Of a stretch of DNA of 64,000 nucleotides, positions 45,299-52,604 are shown piece by piece. The number at the start of each line of letters is the position of its first letter. Position 1 is the first letter of the stretch. Source of the DNA: an uncultured Lachnospiraceae bacterium (lineage in GTDB: Bacteria; Bacillota; Clostridia; Lachnospirales; Lachnospiraceae); assembly GCA_910588775.1 (NCBI GenBank), contig CAJURH010000001.1:62001-126000 (forward strand). The letters are read 5' to 3'. Position numbers and translations under genes: made by a program. Under the pieces are notes generated by a model. The model worked only from the letters and a program-made list of their open reading frames with translations. It searched no databases and had not been told where the DNA came from.

Positions 45299-46708
45299 TC
45301 AGTTACCTGCTTTCTTAAGATTTTCGTTACGCTGCTGTTGTTCCGCAATCCGCTGTATTTTCTGCATATCGGAAATCAGCTCTCTGGAGTATGTTTCGGC
45401 TTCTTGATAAATCTGCCCCGCTTTGTTGTATTCTTCGTTTTCCAAAGCTGTGATGACGGATTTTCCAAATTGATGGAATTTCTTATGTTTTGCGCCCAGG
45501 TTTTTCCAGATGGGCAAAACCTCCGGGATATTGGGCGTCATGGCATAGTAGAAGTGCCCAAATCCGCATTTAGAAGAATCTAATTGCAGTGGCAAAACCA
45601 CTCTTTCGTCCACCATTTTCTTCAGGTTGTTCAGCCATGTATGATGGGAGGAAATGGCGCGGCTCATGTAGTTGGCGAATTCTATGTTTTCTAAATGATA
45701 AAATGCATCTGTGGTCATGATTCCCATCTGTTTTAAGTTGACATCCAGAGTTTTTTCTATATCAACCACAGGTTCAACGGCCTTTTTCAATGCGTGGCTG
45801 ACATTATTCATAAAGGTGGTGCTGTTTTTAATCTGGTTTTCCATTTCAGCCATGGAACTGCTGATTTCCTGGCTGACGGCTGCGATGGAACTGATGGACT
45901 CGTTGACTTTCGAGACATGATGCTGGCTTTCATCGGTTAATTCCCAGACATTTTTTATCTTGTTGGTCATGGAATCCAAGGCTGTAATGGTGTTTGTGGC
46001 GCTGTCAATGCTTTTTTGAGAAGCTTTTTTGATGTTTTCCACAAAATCATTCATGTTTTTGGTCATCTTCTGGGTTTCTTCCGCAAGGCCGCGAATCTCA
46101 TTTGCCACAACGGCAAATCCCTTTCCAGCTTCACCTGCCCGGGCCGCTTCCGTGGAGGCGTTCAGCGCCAACAGGTTTGTCTGCATGGATATGGAATCAA
46201 TTCCTGCAATGACGTTGCTCATGCGGTTGATAACTTGTGACAGTTCATCCATATCTTTTTGCATTTCCCTGGATGTGTCAATGGTTTGGGTGGACAGATC
46301 ACGGATATTTGTCAACTCGTCCTGTCCGGCTTTTATTTTCTGATACACCTCTTCCGTTTCTGAAGCAACATGTATGATTGTGTTAGTTAATTCTTCGTGC
46401 TGGTTGCTGGATTTTCCAGTCATCATAGAGCCTTCCTGGGAATTTCCGAAAATAGTTTCGGTGGCCTTTGATATCTGATTAGATATATCCAGGATTTTAT
46501 CTGTCTCATGCTGCATTGTCAAATCCAGAGAACTGATTTGCATAACCGCATTGATGTTTTTTTCAAAAACTTCCGCAAATTGCTTGCGACCCTTGGCCAA
46601 TCGTTGATAAATTTCTTTCAATTCTGGCTCTTTTGAGTAATCGGCTTCTTTTAGTTCGGAAACAGCTTTCATAAGTACGGCTGTCTGTTTCTTTTTACTA
46701 TTTAGCAT
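45299..46708 (-). CDS. Soluble methyl-accepting chemotaxis protein with C-terminal CZB domain
   Basis: Cytoplasmic chemoreceptor-like protein of 469 residues without membrane segments. A helical N-terminus leads into the MCP signalling hairpin ([39 protein letters not shown], about 170-230). A C-terminal CZB (chemoreceptor zinc-binding) domain shows His in SSHHTWL, Cys in KCGFGHFYY and His in [11 protein letters not shown] domains bind zinc and can sense hypochlorite or zinc. ATG 46708 follows AAGAGGAT; the longer open frame upstream lacks a site. glgX starts one base after its stop. No che or flagellar genes are present, so its output is unclear. Confidence 0.9.
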   Translation of the reverse strand: MLNSKKKQTAVLMKAVSELKEADYSKEPELKEIYQRLAKGRKQFAEVFEKNINAVMQISSLDLTMQHETDKILDISNQISKATETIFGNSQEGSMMTGKSSNQHEELTNTIIHVASETEEVYQKIKAGQDELTNIRDLSTQTIDTSREMQKDMDELSQVINRMSNVIAGIDSISMQTNLLALNASTEAARAGEAGKGFAVVANEIRGLAEETQKMTKNMNDFVENIKKASQKSIDSATNTITALDSMTNKIKNVWELTDESQHHVSKVNESISSIAAVSQEISSSMAEMENQIKNSTTFMNNVSHALKKAVEPVVDIEKTLDVNLKQMGIMTTDAFYHLENIEFANYMSRAISSHHTWLNNLKKMVDERVVLPLQLDSSKCGFGHFYYAMTPNIPEVLPIWKNLGAKHKKFHQFGKSVITALENEEYNKAGQIYQEAETYSRELISDMQKIQRIAEQQQRNENLKKAGN

Positions 46709-46868
46709 GGGTGAATCCTCTTTTCTTTGATTGATTAAGGAGCTGTCGAGCGGCTGCTCAAGCAGAGTGAACAGAGACGCTTCTGGACAGCCAGTTAAAA
46801 AATATATACTTCTATGATACGGTATTTTGAAGTTTTTGCAAGCCTTTTTCAATATTTTTTTGCATGGA

Positions 46869-46898
46869 TAGGCGCCGCCTTACAGTCGATTGCAAGGC
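46869..46898. terminator. Hairpin downstream of the SOD-like gene
   Basis: CGCCGCCTT and AAGGCGGCG form a 9-base stem between the SOD-like gene end and the chemoreceptor promoter region. No long T-run follows on the minus strand, so terminator strength is uncertain. Confidence 0.5.
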
Positions 46899-46928
46899 GG
46901 CGTTGTGTTTCTGGAAAATGGGAGGATT

Positions 46929-47444
46929 TCAGAGATTTTCATTGGCTAAAATCTCTCCACAGGCAATCTTAATTCCTGAAGTTCCTGCGGGCTGGGTTGT
47001 GAAATCGTCGGGCATGGCATGAATGATGAGCGTATGTCCAATTGTTTCTTCCGGTACGAAATTACGGGTGTAGAAAAGCGTTAGGGCGTATCCGCAGCTT
47101 CCAAACAGGGGTGGAAGATCCCCTGCATGGGAAGGATGAGGGCAGTGCGCCGGGTTCCAGTGCTGTCCGACGTGGGGAAAGGTTTCCTTCGGGGTTGTGC
47201 CGCAGGAATTGCCCTCATGAATGTGGAAGGCGAATATGTCGTTGCTGCAGACCTGGGGAGTCTGGGGCAGGCCCTGCACTTCAGCCAGAAAAATTGTGCC
47301 GCCCCAACAGGGGTACATAAGGGCTGTTCCCCATACGTCGGGGTAATCTGGGCTTCCCTCGATGAAAGCATATGCCTGGGGAGGCGCTTGGGAGAGTTGG
47401 CTGAAGGTCTGGCGCAGATCGTGGGACATTTGAAGTTTAACCAT
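46929..47444 (-). CDS. Cu/Zn superoxide dismutase-family protein
   Basis: A 171-residue protein of the Cu/Zn SOD (SodC-like) fold. Metal-ligand positions are recognisable: FHIHEGNSCG (two His), HVGQHWNPAHCPHPSHAGD (His cluster and Asp) and a late LIIHAMPDD (His), with Cys in NSCG and KIACGEI as the usual disulfide. There is no signal peptide, unusual for SodC enzymes but common for clostridial relatives. ATG 47444 follows AAGGTGAG, 14 bases after the cotJC stop, so it is the fourth gene of the cotJ operon once cotJC is rejoined. A spore-coat role beside the manganese catalase CotJC is inferred. Confidence 0.8.
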   Translation of the reverse strand: MVKLQMSHDLRQTFSQLSQAPPQAYAFIEGSPDYPDVWGTALMYPCWGGTIFLAEVQGLPQTPQVCSNDIFAFHIHEGNSCGTTPKETFPHVGQHWNPAHCPHPSHAGDLPPLFGSCGYALTLFYTRNFVPEETIGHTLIIHAMPDDFTTQPAGTSGIKIACGEILANENL

Positions 47445-47457
47445 GGGCGTACTCACC

Positions 47458-47988
47458 TTATTCACATTTTGTCGGCGCATCGAAACTGGGGTTGAATGCA
47501 TAGAAGTTTTTGGCGTCAAGTTCTTCCTGGAGGGAGCGCAGGGCTTCACCGAAACGTTGGAAATGGACGATTTCCCGTGCGCGAAGGAAACGAATGGGAT
47601 CGGCCACTTCCGGCATGTTTTTCACCACCCGCAGAATGTTGTCGTATGTGGATCTGGCTTTTTGTTCTGCAGCCAGGTTTTCGAATAAGTCAGTGATGGG
47701 ATCGCCCTTAGACTGGAATTCACAGGAGTTTAAGGGGACTCCGCCTGCGGCCTGGGGCCATACGCCGATGGTGTGATCGATGTAGTAGGGGCCGAAACCA
47801 GAGCTTTCGATTTCATCCATACTTAAGTTTTGGGTGAGTTGGTGGACGATGGTGGAGACCATTTCCAAGTGGGCCAGTTCTTCCGTGCCTATATCATTTA
47901 AAACTCCCATACATACCCGGTTGGGTGCGGTAAAGCGCTGGGAGAGATAGCGCAGGGAAGCGTTTATCTCTCCGTCCGGTCCACCAGA
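47458..47988 (-). CDS. cotJC: cotJC, 3' segment (manganese catalase-like spore coat protein), split gene
   Basis: Encodes about 177 residues of the CotJC/manganese catalase family: GGPDGEINASLRYLSQRFTA, TEELAHLEMV and EQKARSTYDNIL supply most of the di-manganese ligands. The family's N-terminal part (MWxYEKxLxYPVxI...) is missing here; the frame runs upstream into the recombinase gene without a usable start. The missing part is found at 54873-54986. The joint lies at the 19-base core 47974-47992. Joined to the other half it gives about 204 residues, the normal length. As it stands this segment cannot make CotJC. Confidence 0.9.
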   Translation of the reverse strand, partial: SGGPDGEINASLRYLSQRFTAPNRVCMGVLNDIGTEELAHLEMVSTIVHQLTQNLSMDEIESSGFGPYYIDHTIGVWPQAAGGVPLNSCEFQSKGDPITDLFENLAAEQKARSTYDNILRVVKNMPEVADPIRFLRAREIVHFQRFGEALRSLQEELDAKNFYAFNPSFDAPTKCE

Positions 47989-47992
47989 CTGA
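47974..47992 (-). other. Candidate recombination core (3' edge of the cotJC intervening element)
   Basis: Minus-strand TCAGTCTGGTGGACCGGAC. It differs from the core at 54888-54906 at only three positions, and similarity stops on both sides. It lies within cotJC codons SGGPD, 6-8 bases from the recombinase stop codon. The exact crossover cannot be fixed; the shared GGTGG is the longest identical block apart from CCGGA. Confidence 0.8.
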
Positions 47993-47998
47993 GGTTTC

Positions 47999-49435
47999 CT
48001 ATGAACTATAGTAGTAAAACAGTAATTTTTTGTTTTTCTTGTCGTAGACGATTCTTTCAATTATGCAGCGCAGAGCCTGGCCTTTTGTCTCAGATGGGAG
48101 GTTTGGGTCAGAGAGTATTTGGCATATATCTGGGGATTCTTTGGATATTGCGTTGGCAGGAGGCGTTTCGCTTTTATTTTCCTGAAGTTTTTTCAACTGC
48201 GCTTCTAATTCGGCCTGTTTTTGTGTGAGGCGCATTTTGCTCATGCGGTATTCTTCTAAAGCGTCGATTTCATTTTCATAAGCTTGTCGGGCGCGTTCCT
48301 TTCGTATCTCCAGCCGGGCCAGTTCGTTTTTGCATAAATCAATCATCCCTGTATTTTCTGATTTCGGCGGGACATACTGGTATGTAATGTTTTGCGTATC
48401 CAGGATGTTGTGGATGGATTCATAAACTTTCTGGGTCAGTTTTTTTTCACTGATGCTTATGGATTCTTTATGCTTGCCTTTGGCGTAGTTGTAGCACTGG
48501 AAAAAGGGGCAGTTTTTAGAAGGGTTGTAAGACAGACTGGCTCCGCAGATCGGACATTTTACCAGTCCAGAGAGCCAATGTTTGCAGGCGCTTACTGGTC
48601 GTTGTCCCGCGGGCTTAGATATGCTGTCCATACGTGCGATCCGAGAGTCGTATTGTTCTTTGGAAAGCCTTACTTCATGAGCGCCCATGAATTCGTGTCC
48701 GTTCCAGCGAACCAGACCGTAGTAAAATGGATTTCGCAGTATCCGCGTTATGGTGCGTTTTTCAAAAGGGTTTCCACGGCGGGTACGGTAGCCGATTTCG
48801 TTGAGTTTGCGGGCGATGGCGGTAGGTTCCATGCGCTGTGAGTCATACATATGGAAAATAGCGTCTATAATTTTATAGTCTTTCTCGTTGATGATAAATG
48901 GCTGCCCGTTTCCTACGGCGCAGTAACCCAGGGGCGGCGTCATCTGGTATCCACTGTTGAGGGCTTTTTCCGTCATACCACGGACCACTTCACCGGACAA
49001 CCGGATGGAATAGTATTCATCCATCCATTCGATGATGCGTTCAATCAGGGAGCCAAAAGGCCCTTCGATTAATGGTTCAGAAATGCTGACCACCTCCACG
49101 CCGCACTGTTTGCGCAGAAGGGATTTATAGACAATGCTTTCTTCTTGGTTGCGGGCGAACCGGGAAAACTTCCAGACAAGGATTATATCAAAGGGGTGAG
49201 CTGGAGATTTCGCGTCGGCTATCATTTTCAGGAATTGGGGACGTTTGTTTGCTTTCCGGCCGGAAATGCCGTGCTCTTGGTAGATGTGAGCAGCGCATAG
49301 ATGCAGTCCGTTTTTTTCACAATATTCTTTGCCCAGCCGAACCTGTGCGTCGGGGGAAAGTTCATCTTGTTTATCGGTGCTGACGCGTACGTACAGAGCT
49401 GCTTTTTTGGGAGGATATAAGTTTAGCTCATCCAT
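47999..49435 (-). CDS. Large serine recombinase (SpoIVCA-like site-specific recombinase)
   Basis: A 478-residue recombinase of the resolvase/invertase superfamily. The catalytic domain has ALYVRVSTDKQ (nucleophile Ser19), the Arg-rich VWKFSRFARN and RIIEWMDEYYS. The recombinase domain follows (GYQMTPPLGYC to FEKRTITRILRNPFYYGLV), then a zinc ribbon (CPICGASLSYN...CPFFQCYNY) and a long coiled coil (about 380-425), all typical of large serine integrases. The stop codon is 6-8 bases from the cotJC junction and the gene lies on the same strand as cotJC. It is the obvious candidate for excising the element. Its ATG lies inside the end of a 50-codon gene (8-base overlap), implying translational coupling. 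Confidence 0.93.
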   Translation of the reverse strand: MDELNLYPPKKAALYVRVSTDKQDELSPDAQVRLGKEYCEKNGLHLCAAHIYQEHGISGRKANKRPQFLKMIADAKSPAHPFDIILVWKFSRFARNQEESIVYKSLLRKQCGVEVVSISEPLIEGPFGSLIERIIEWMDEYYSIRLSGEVVRGMTEKALNSGYQMTPPLGYCAVGNGQPFIINEKDYKIIDAIFHMYDSQRMEPTAIARKLNEIGYRTRRGNPFEKRTITRILRNPFYYGLVRWNGHEFMGAHEVRLSKEQYDSRIARMDSISKPAGQRPVSACKHWLSGLVKCPICGASLSYNPSKNCPFFQCYNYAKGKHKESISISEKKLTQKVYESIHNILDTQNITYQYVPPKSENTGMIDLCKNELARLEIRKERARQAYENEIDALEEYRMSKMRLTQKQAELEAQLKKLQENKSETPPANAISKESPDICQILSDPNLPSETKGQALRCIIERIVYDKKNKKLLFYYYSS

Positions 49436-49580
49436 TTTTTTGCCGCTGGAAATGAAAATGAATCATGAACCGGTCGGATATTTTTTCGGCGATTTTTTTC
49501 AAATCTTTTTCCTCCAATTTGTTCTGCTGCACGTAACCTTTTTCGGTCTTGAATATATTAACTGTCTCTAATTGACTCAT
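49428..49580 (-). CDS. 50-residue charged protein overlapping the recombinase start
   Basis: Found by reading the minus strand: ATG 49580 preceded by AGGAGGTGTATGCT, 50 codons rich in Lys, Glu and Gln, ending MIHFHFQRQKNG, with TGA at 49428-49430. It overlaps the recombinase ATG by 8 bases. It has the best ribosome binding site of the pair, so it is probably the first gene of a two-gene unit. No family is recognised. Position and size suit an accessory such as a recombination directionality factor, but the sequence does not prove that. Confidence 0.7.
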   Translation of the reverse strand: MSQLETVNIFKTEKGYVQQNKLEEKDLKKIAEKISDRFMIHFHFQRQKNG

Positions 49581-49597
49581 AGCATACACCTCCTGTA

Positions 49598-49626
49598 TAT
49601 ACTATGCGCGAATGTTTGTCCGCGTT
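49598..49626 (-). promoter_or_regulatory. Possible mother-cell (sigma-K-like) promoter of the recombinase unit
   Basis: On the minus strand CATAGTATA (49606-49598) fits CATAnnnTA. AAC, 17 bases upstream (ending at 49624), fits the short AC-type -35 of sigma-K promoters. The ribosome binding site follows almost at once, leaving a very short leader. The match is short and could be chance. Confidence 0.35.
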
Positions 49627-49667
49627 TCTTTCCACTATAGATTTATGAGTGATTCACGAATCGGCCA

Positions 49668-49847
49668 GAGCGTGTTTGAAAGACTATTCACGCCAACTGC
49701 ATATCTCACTGTGCAGTGTATTTGCCCGCATTCAATCAGCGCAGGCCGTTACGTATCCCTCATATTTGGAACAAATTTCCCGTATTATGCCCTATGGGTG
49801 CAAAATTGTGATATGCGGTTGATATAAGAAAATTTTCAAACATAGCT
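49668..49847. repeat. MITE-like repeat, 180 bases, near-complete copy
   Basis: Ends are AGAGCGTGTTTGAAA (from 49668) and, inverted, TTTTCAAACATAGCT (to 49847). The inverted similarity continues inward (CAACTGCATATC near 49694 against GATATGCGGTTG near 49810). The right half recurs at 61740-61784. A 71-codon open frame across it (49612-49827) is a by-product of the repeat and should not be called a gene. Together with 49848-50058, which holds only a promoter-like stretch (TGGACA 49925, TATGAT 49949), this accounts for the 478-base gap before the rubredoxin gene. Confidence 0.7.
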
Positions 49848-50058
49848 AAGGAAAAGTGATTTGAGGTGATTTTGCGTACAAATTCAAGTTAGATAAGGCA
49901 TGGAAGATTTTAACAGGGATTGGCTGGACAAACTGGCAGAGAGTATGTTATGATGAGTTTGTGCGAGACGCTAAAAGGCGATGAAATGGAGGCAGTGTAT
50001 GTTTTAGACGTAACTTGCACAGTCTATGGAAAGCAGAAAAATTGAAAGGAGAAATGTT

Positions 50059-50214
50059 ATGAAATACATATGTGACGCTTGTGGATGGGAGTACGACGAA
50101 GAAAAAGGCTATCCGGAGGGCGGCATCGCGCCGGGAACCAAATGGGAGGATTTGCCAGAGGATTTTGAATGTCCATTGTGCTCCGTGGGCAAAGACCAGT
50201 TTTCAGAGGAATAA
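50059..50214 (+). CDS. Rubredoxin
   Basis: A 51-residue one-iron electron carrier. The Fe(Cys)4 site is complete: YICDACGWEY near 3-12 and FECPLCSVGKDQF near 37-49. ATG 50059 follows GAAAGGAG; the longer open frame adds 11 unlikely residues. It would pass electrons to rubrerythrin-type peroxide reductases such as the one encoded at the other end of the same element. It is the first cargo gene on the plus strand. A weak terminator follows. Confidence 0.95.
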   Translation: MKYICDACGWEYDEEKGYPEGGIAPGTKWEDLPEDFECPLCSVGKDQFSEE

Positions 50215-50253
50215 TAAATACAGATTCAAAAGCGATTTCATGTAAATTTTGCA

Positions 50254-50305
50254 GGCAGAGGCTAAAGCCGGTATGGTTCATTCCGGGTGAGGTTTCTGCC
50301 TTTTG
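50254..50305 (+). terminator. Probable terminator after rubredoxin
   Basis: GGCAGA (50254-50259) pairs with TCTGCC (50295-50300) around a long loop with smaller internal pairing, followed by TTTTGT. Confidence 0.45.
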
Positions 50306-50471
50306 TCATCTGTTTTTTCTTAATAATTTCTAAGACGACTTTGTGACGCAGCGGCGTTTGTAGTTGAGCTTTATTTTGCAGGCATTCATAAAAATAGAGG
50401 ATTTCACAAATAGTAAGATTTATGGGTAAGTATGTTTGAAACTGGAAAAGGCGAAAGAAAGGAATAAAGTC

Positions 50472-50945
50472 ATGAAAAATGAAAAGCGAGTGCAGGACTC
50501 CGCTACGGAACAGATTTACGTGGTGCGTTCTAAATATCTCAACCCACAGGGCAGGCTCTCTGGCGGCTGTCTGCTGCAGTGGATGGATGAACTGGCCGGG
50601 ATTGTTAGCAGAAGACATACAAGAAAAGGCGTGGCCACGGTGGCCGTGGAATGTGTGGACTTCAAAGCGGGGGCTTATCCAAATGATATGATCGCGCTGG
50701 CGGGGAAGCTGACCTTCGTGGGCCGCACGTCCATGGAAGTGCGGGTGGACGCTTATATGGAGGATTCCTCGGGAAAACGGACGGGCATCAACACGGCGTA
50801 TTTTGTGATGGTGGCGGTGGATGAAGCGGGCCGTCCGGCGGAAGTTCCAGGGCTTCAAGTGGAGTCAGAGGCGGAGCGAAAAGAGTGGCTTTGCGCACAG
50901 AAACGGCAACAACTGCGAAAACAAAGAAAGGCGGAGGGGTTTTAG
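50472..50945 (+). CDS. Hotdog-fold acyl-CoA thioesterase (YciA/BACH-like)
   Basis: A 157-residue single hotdog domain. The family pattern is visible: LNPQGRLSGGCLLQWMDELAG near 25-45, where many relatives have an N-H-G-G catalytic loop, then VATVAVECVDFKAGAYPNDMI. It would hydrolyse acyl-CoA thioesters; chain-length preference is unknown. ATG 50472 follows AAAGGAATAAAG. Its stop overlaps the convergent MerR gene by 4 bases. Its link to redox neighbours is not obvious, though CoA-disulfide reductase lies in the same element. Confidence 0.82.
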   Translation: MKNEKRVQDSATEQIYVVRSKYLNPQGRLSGGCLLQWMDELAGIVSRRHTRKGVATVAVECVDFKAGAYPNDMIALAGKLTFVGRTSMEVRVDAYMEDSSGKRTGINTAYFVMVAVDEAGRPAEVPGLQVESEAERKEWLCAQKRQQLRKQRKAEGF

Positions 50946-51406
50946 TCACCGCCGTCTGGATGAATGTTCTTCATTTTTTTCTGGATGTTTTGGTACGCCT
51001 CTGGGATTTCATCCGGAGGCAGGGAGCGGACGTTTTCTTCCGTGCCGTCCTCAACGGCCTGCTCATAGTACCAGCATTTGAATTCCAGAAGTTCCAGGGT
51101 TTCCCGCATGGTTTCCATCTGTTCTTTGACCGCATCCCTTCGTGCCCGGAACAATTCCAGCCGCTGCACCAGCGATTCATCGCCCTGCCTGGCCATTTGG
51201 ATAAACTGTCGGATATCTTTGATGGACAGTCCAGATTGTTTCAGGCATTCGATGACCTTCAGCCATTCGTAATCTCTATGGGTAAACATGCGGATGCCCC
51301 CGCTGGAGCGTTCCACGAAGGGGAGCAGCCCTTCTTTGTCGTAGTAGCGAAGGGTGGACGCGGGGATGCCAGACGCCTTGGCCATTTCACCGACAGTATA
51401 CAACAT
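50942..51406 (-). CDS. MerR-family regulator, AdhR/NmlR-like
   Basis: A 154-residue MerR regulator. The N-terminal winged helix (YTVGEMAKASGIPASTLRYY, 3-22), RMFTHRDYEWLKVIECLKQSG and a dimer coiled coil (about 80-112) are clear. Cys54 in the IECLKQSG segment is where the AdhR/NmlR branch has its conserved reactive Cys, suggesting sensing of aldehydes or thiol-reactive stress. ATG 51406 follows AAGGAGATTT; the longer frame reads through the promoter region. It is divergent from the flavodoxin gene, with a clear operator between them. Confidence 0.9.
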   Translation of the reverse strand: MLYTVGEMAKASGIPASTLRYYDKEGLLPFVERSSGGIRMFTHRDYEWLKVIECLKQSGLSIKDIRQFIQMARQGDESLVQRLELFRARRDAVKEQMETMRETLELLEFKCWYYEQAVEDGTEENVRSLPPDEIPEAYQNIQKKMKNIHPDGGD

Positions 51407-51438
51407 AGAAATCTCCTTAAAAAATGTTAAAATAACTC

Positions 51439-51469
51439 TTGACTTAAAGTGAACTTTAAGGTGTATGAT
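51439..51469 (+). promoter_or_regulatory. MerR-type promoter/operator of the flavodoxin gene (19-base spacer)
   Basis: TTGACT (51439-51444) and TATGAT (51464-51469) are 19 bases apart, the elongated spacing that MerR proteins correct by twisting DNA. The spacer holds a perfect inverted repeat, CTTAAAGT-GA-ACTTTAAG (51443-51460), as expected for the adjacent MerR protein. Confidence 0.85.
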
Positions 51470-51538
51470 AAACTCGAATACATTATAGATAATTCGAGTT
51501 GGAAAGTCAATGAAAACATATGTAAGGAGGATATTACA

Positions 51539-52015
51539 ATGGGTAAAGCATTGGTAGCGTATTTTAGCGCAAGCGGCGTGACGGCGAAAGTGGCAAAAAA
51601 CCTGGCAAAGGAAACAGGAGCGGATTTGTTCTCCATTGAGCCGCAGACGCCTTATACAAAAGCGGATTTGAACTGGCAAGACAAAAACAGCCGCAGCACG
51701 GTGGAGATGAACGACAGGAACTGCCGTCCGGCCATTGCTTCTGTGGTGGCCAAGATGGGCGCCTATGACGTGGTGTTCGTGGGCTTCCCTGTGTGGTGGT
51801 ACCGGGAGCCGTCCATCATCGACACTTTTATGGAAGCCTATGATTTCTCTGGAAAGACGGTGGTGCCCTTTGCCACGTCCGGAGGCAGCGGCATTGGCGA
51901 TTCCGGCAAAAACATGCAAGAACTGGCGCCGGGCGCGAAAGTGGAGCAGGGGAAACGGCTGGCCTCCAATGCGTCCGGCAAAGAATTGGCGGATTGGGCC
52001 GCGCAGTGGTTATAA
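51539..52015 (+). CDS. Flavodoxin-family protein
   Basis: A 158-residue FMN-binding protein. The FMN phosphate loop is YFSASGVTAKVAKNLA (near 8-23). GFPVWWYREP and FATSGGSGIGDS match the flavodoxin/WrbA-like group with the aromatic pair that sandwiches the flavin. ATG 51539 follows AAGGAGG; the longer frame from 51449 starts inside the operator region. It is probably induced by the divergent MerR protein. Possible roles are electron carrier or reductase partner in detoxification; the substrate is unknown. Confidence 0.92.
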   Translation: MGKALVAYFSASGVTAKVAKNLAKETGADLFSIEPQTPYTKADLNWQDKNSRSTVEMNDRNCRPAIASVVAKMGAYDVVFVGFPVWWYREPSIIDTFMEAYDFSGKTVVPFATSGGSGIGDSGKNMQELAPGAKVEQGKRLASNASGKELADWAAQWL

Positions 52016-52466
52016 AAGATTGACAGTGGCGTTGCGGCGCGGCTGCTTCTGTGGGCGTTTTGATTATCGCGCCAGAGAAAGTTATTGTGAATATCCCTGG
52101 AACGGGTAACAAGAAAGTTCTGTAAGATGGACAAAAAACGGCGGGTGCAGAGTTTTGAAAAATGCTCTGTGCCCGTTTTGCATAAATCAAAAATCCATTT
52201 ATGCCATCTGCGGCCCCCGCCTTCGGTCAGTGTAGCCTGCTACATCATGTCTCAAGCGGTTTTCAAACACATCTAAACAATGTATTTTGGATGGTAACTT
52301 GATTTCTAGTGAACATAGAAGGATGATGATATGAGGAAAAATGCGAAGCTGTAATGCCGGGGGAAGATTGAGCTTATAAAATGCATAGGGGAAAAGGAAT
52401 GAATCACTCGTAAATTATATAGTATCTTGAGTTTTGCATGTTTTTGATGTATCATATTATCGTCAT
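52016..52466 (+). other. Non-coding gap inside the element: terminator, repeat fragment, promoter
   Basis: This stretch after the flavodoxin gene has no convincing gene. It contains a terminator hairpin (GGGTGCAGAG with CTCTGTGCCC, about 52138-52176, followed by GTTTTG), a fragment of the MITE-like repeat end (TTTTCAAACACATCT near 52260-52274), and a promoter, TTGAGT (52427-52432), 17 bases, TATCAT (52450-52455), for the reductase gene. It is AT-rich. Confidence 0.6.
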
Positions 52467-52604
52467 ATGTCGGAAATAGGGAGTGTAAAACAGGTTGCTT
52501 TTGATTCCAGACTGGCGGCAGCCTGCGACAATGGCGGGCAAATTTTGAGGCAAATGGGAAAAAAGCTGGTTGATGGAATAGAATTGGGAGGTGGAAGAAA
52601 ATGA
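52467..52604 (+). CDS. Possible 45-residue leader ORF before the CoA-disulfide reductase
   Basis: ATG 52467 opens 45 codons (start [19 protein letters not shown], end ELGGGRK) whose TGA overlaps the ATG of the reductase gene (ATGA). No family is recognised. The predicted transcript start lies only about 5 bases upstream and there is no ribosome binding site, so it would have to be almost leaderless. The reductase ribosome binding site lies within it. It could be a coupled leader peptide or chance. Confidence 0.3.
   Translation: MSEIGSVKQVAFDSRLAAACDNGGQILRQMGKKLVDGIELGGGRK

Noticed and set aside
47989..48060. Apparent N-terminal extension of the cotJC 3' segment
   Set aside because: These 24 codons overlap the recombinase gene in another frame, lack a ribosome binding site, and bear no likeness to CotJC; the true N-terminus is at 54986.
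49612..49827. 71-codon open frame read as a possible gene
   Set aside because: It lies almost entirely in the MITE-like repeat, has no ribosome binding site, and its right part recurs non-coding at 61740-61784.
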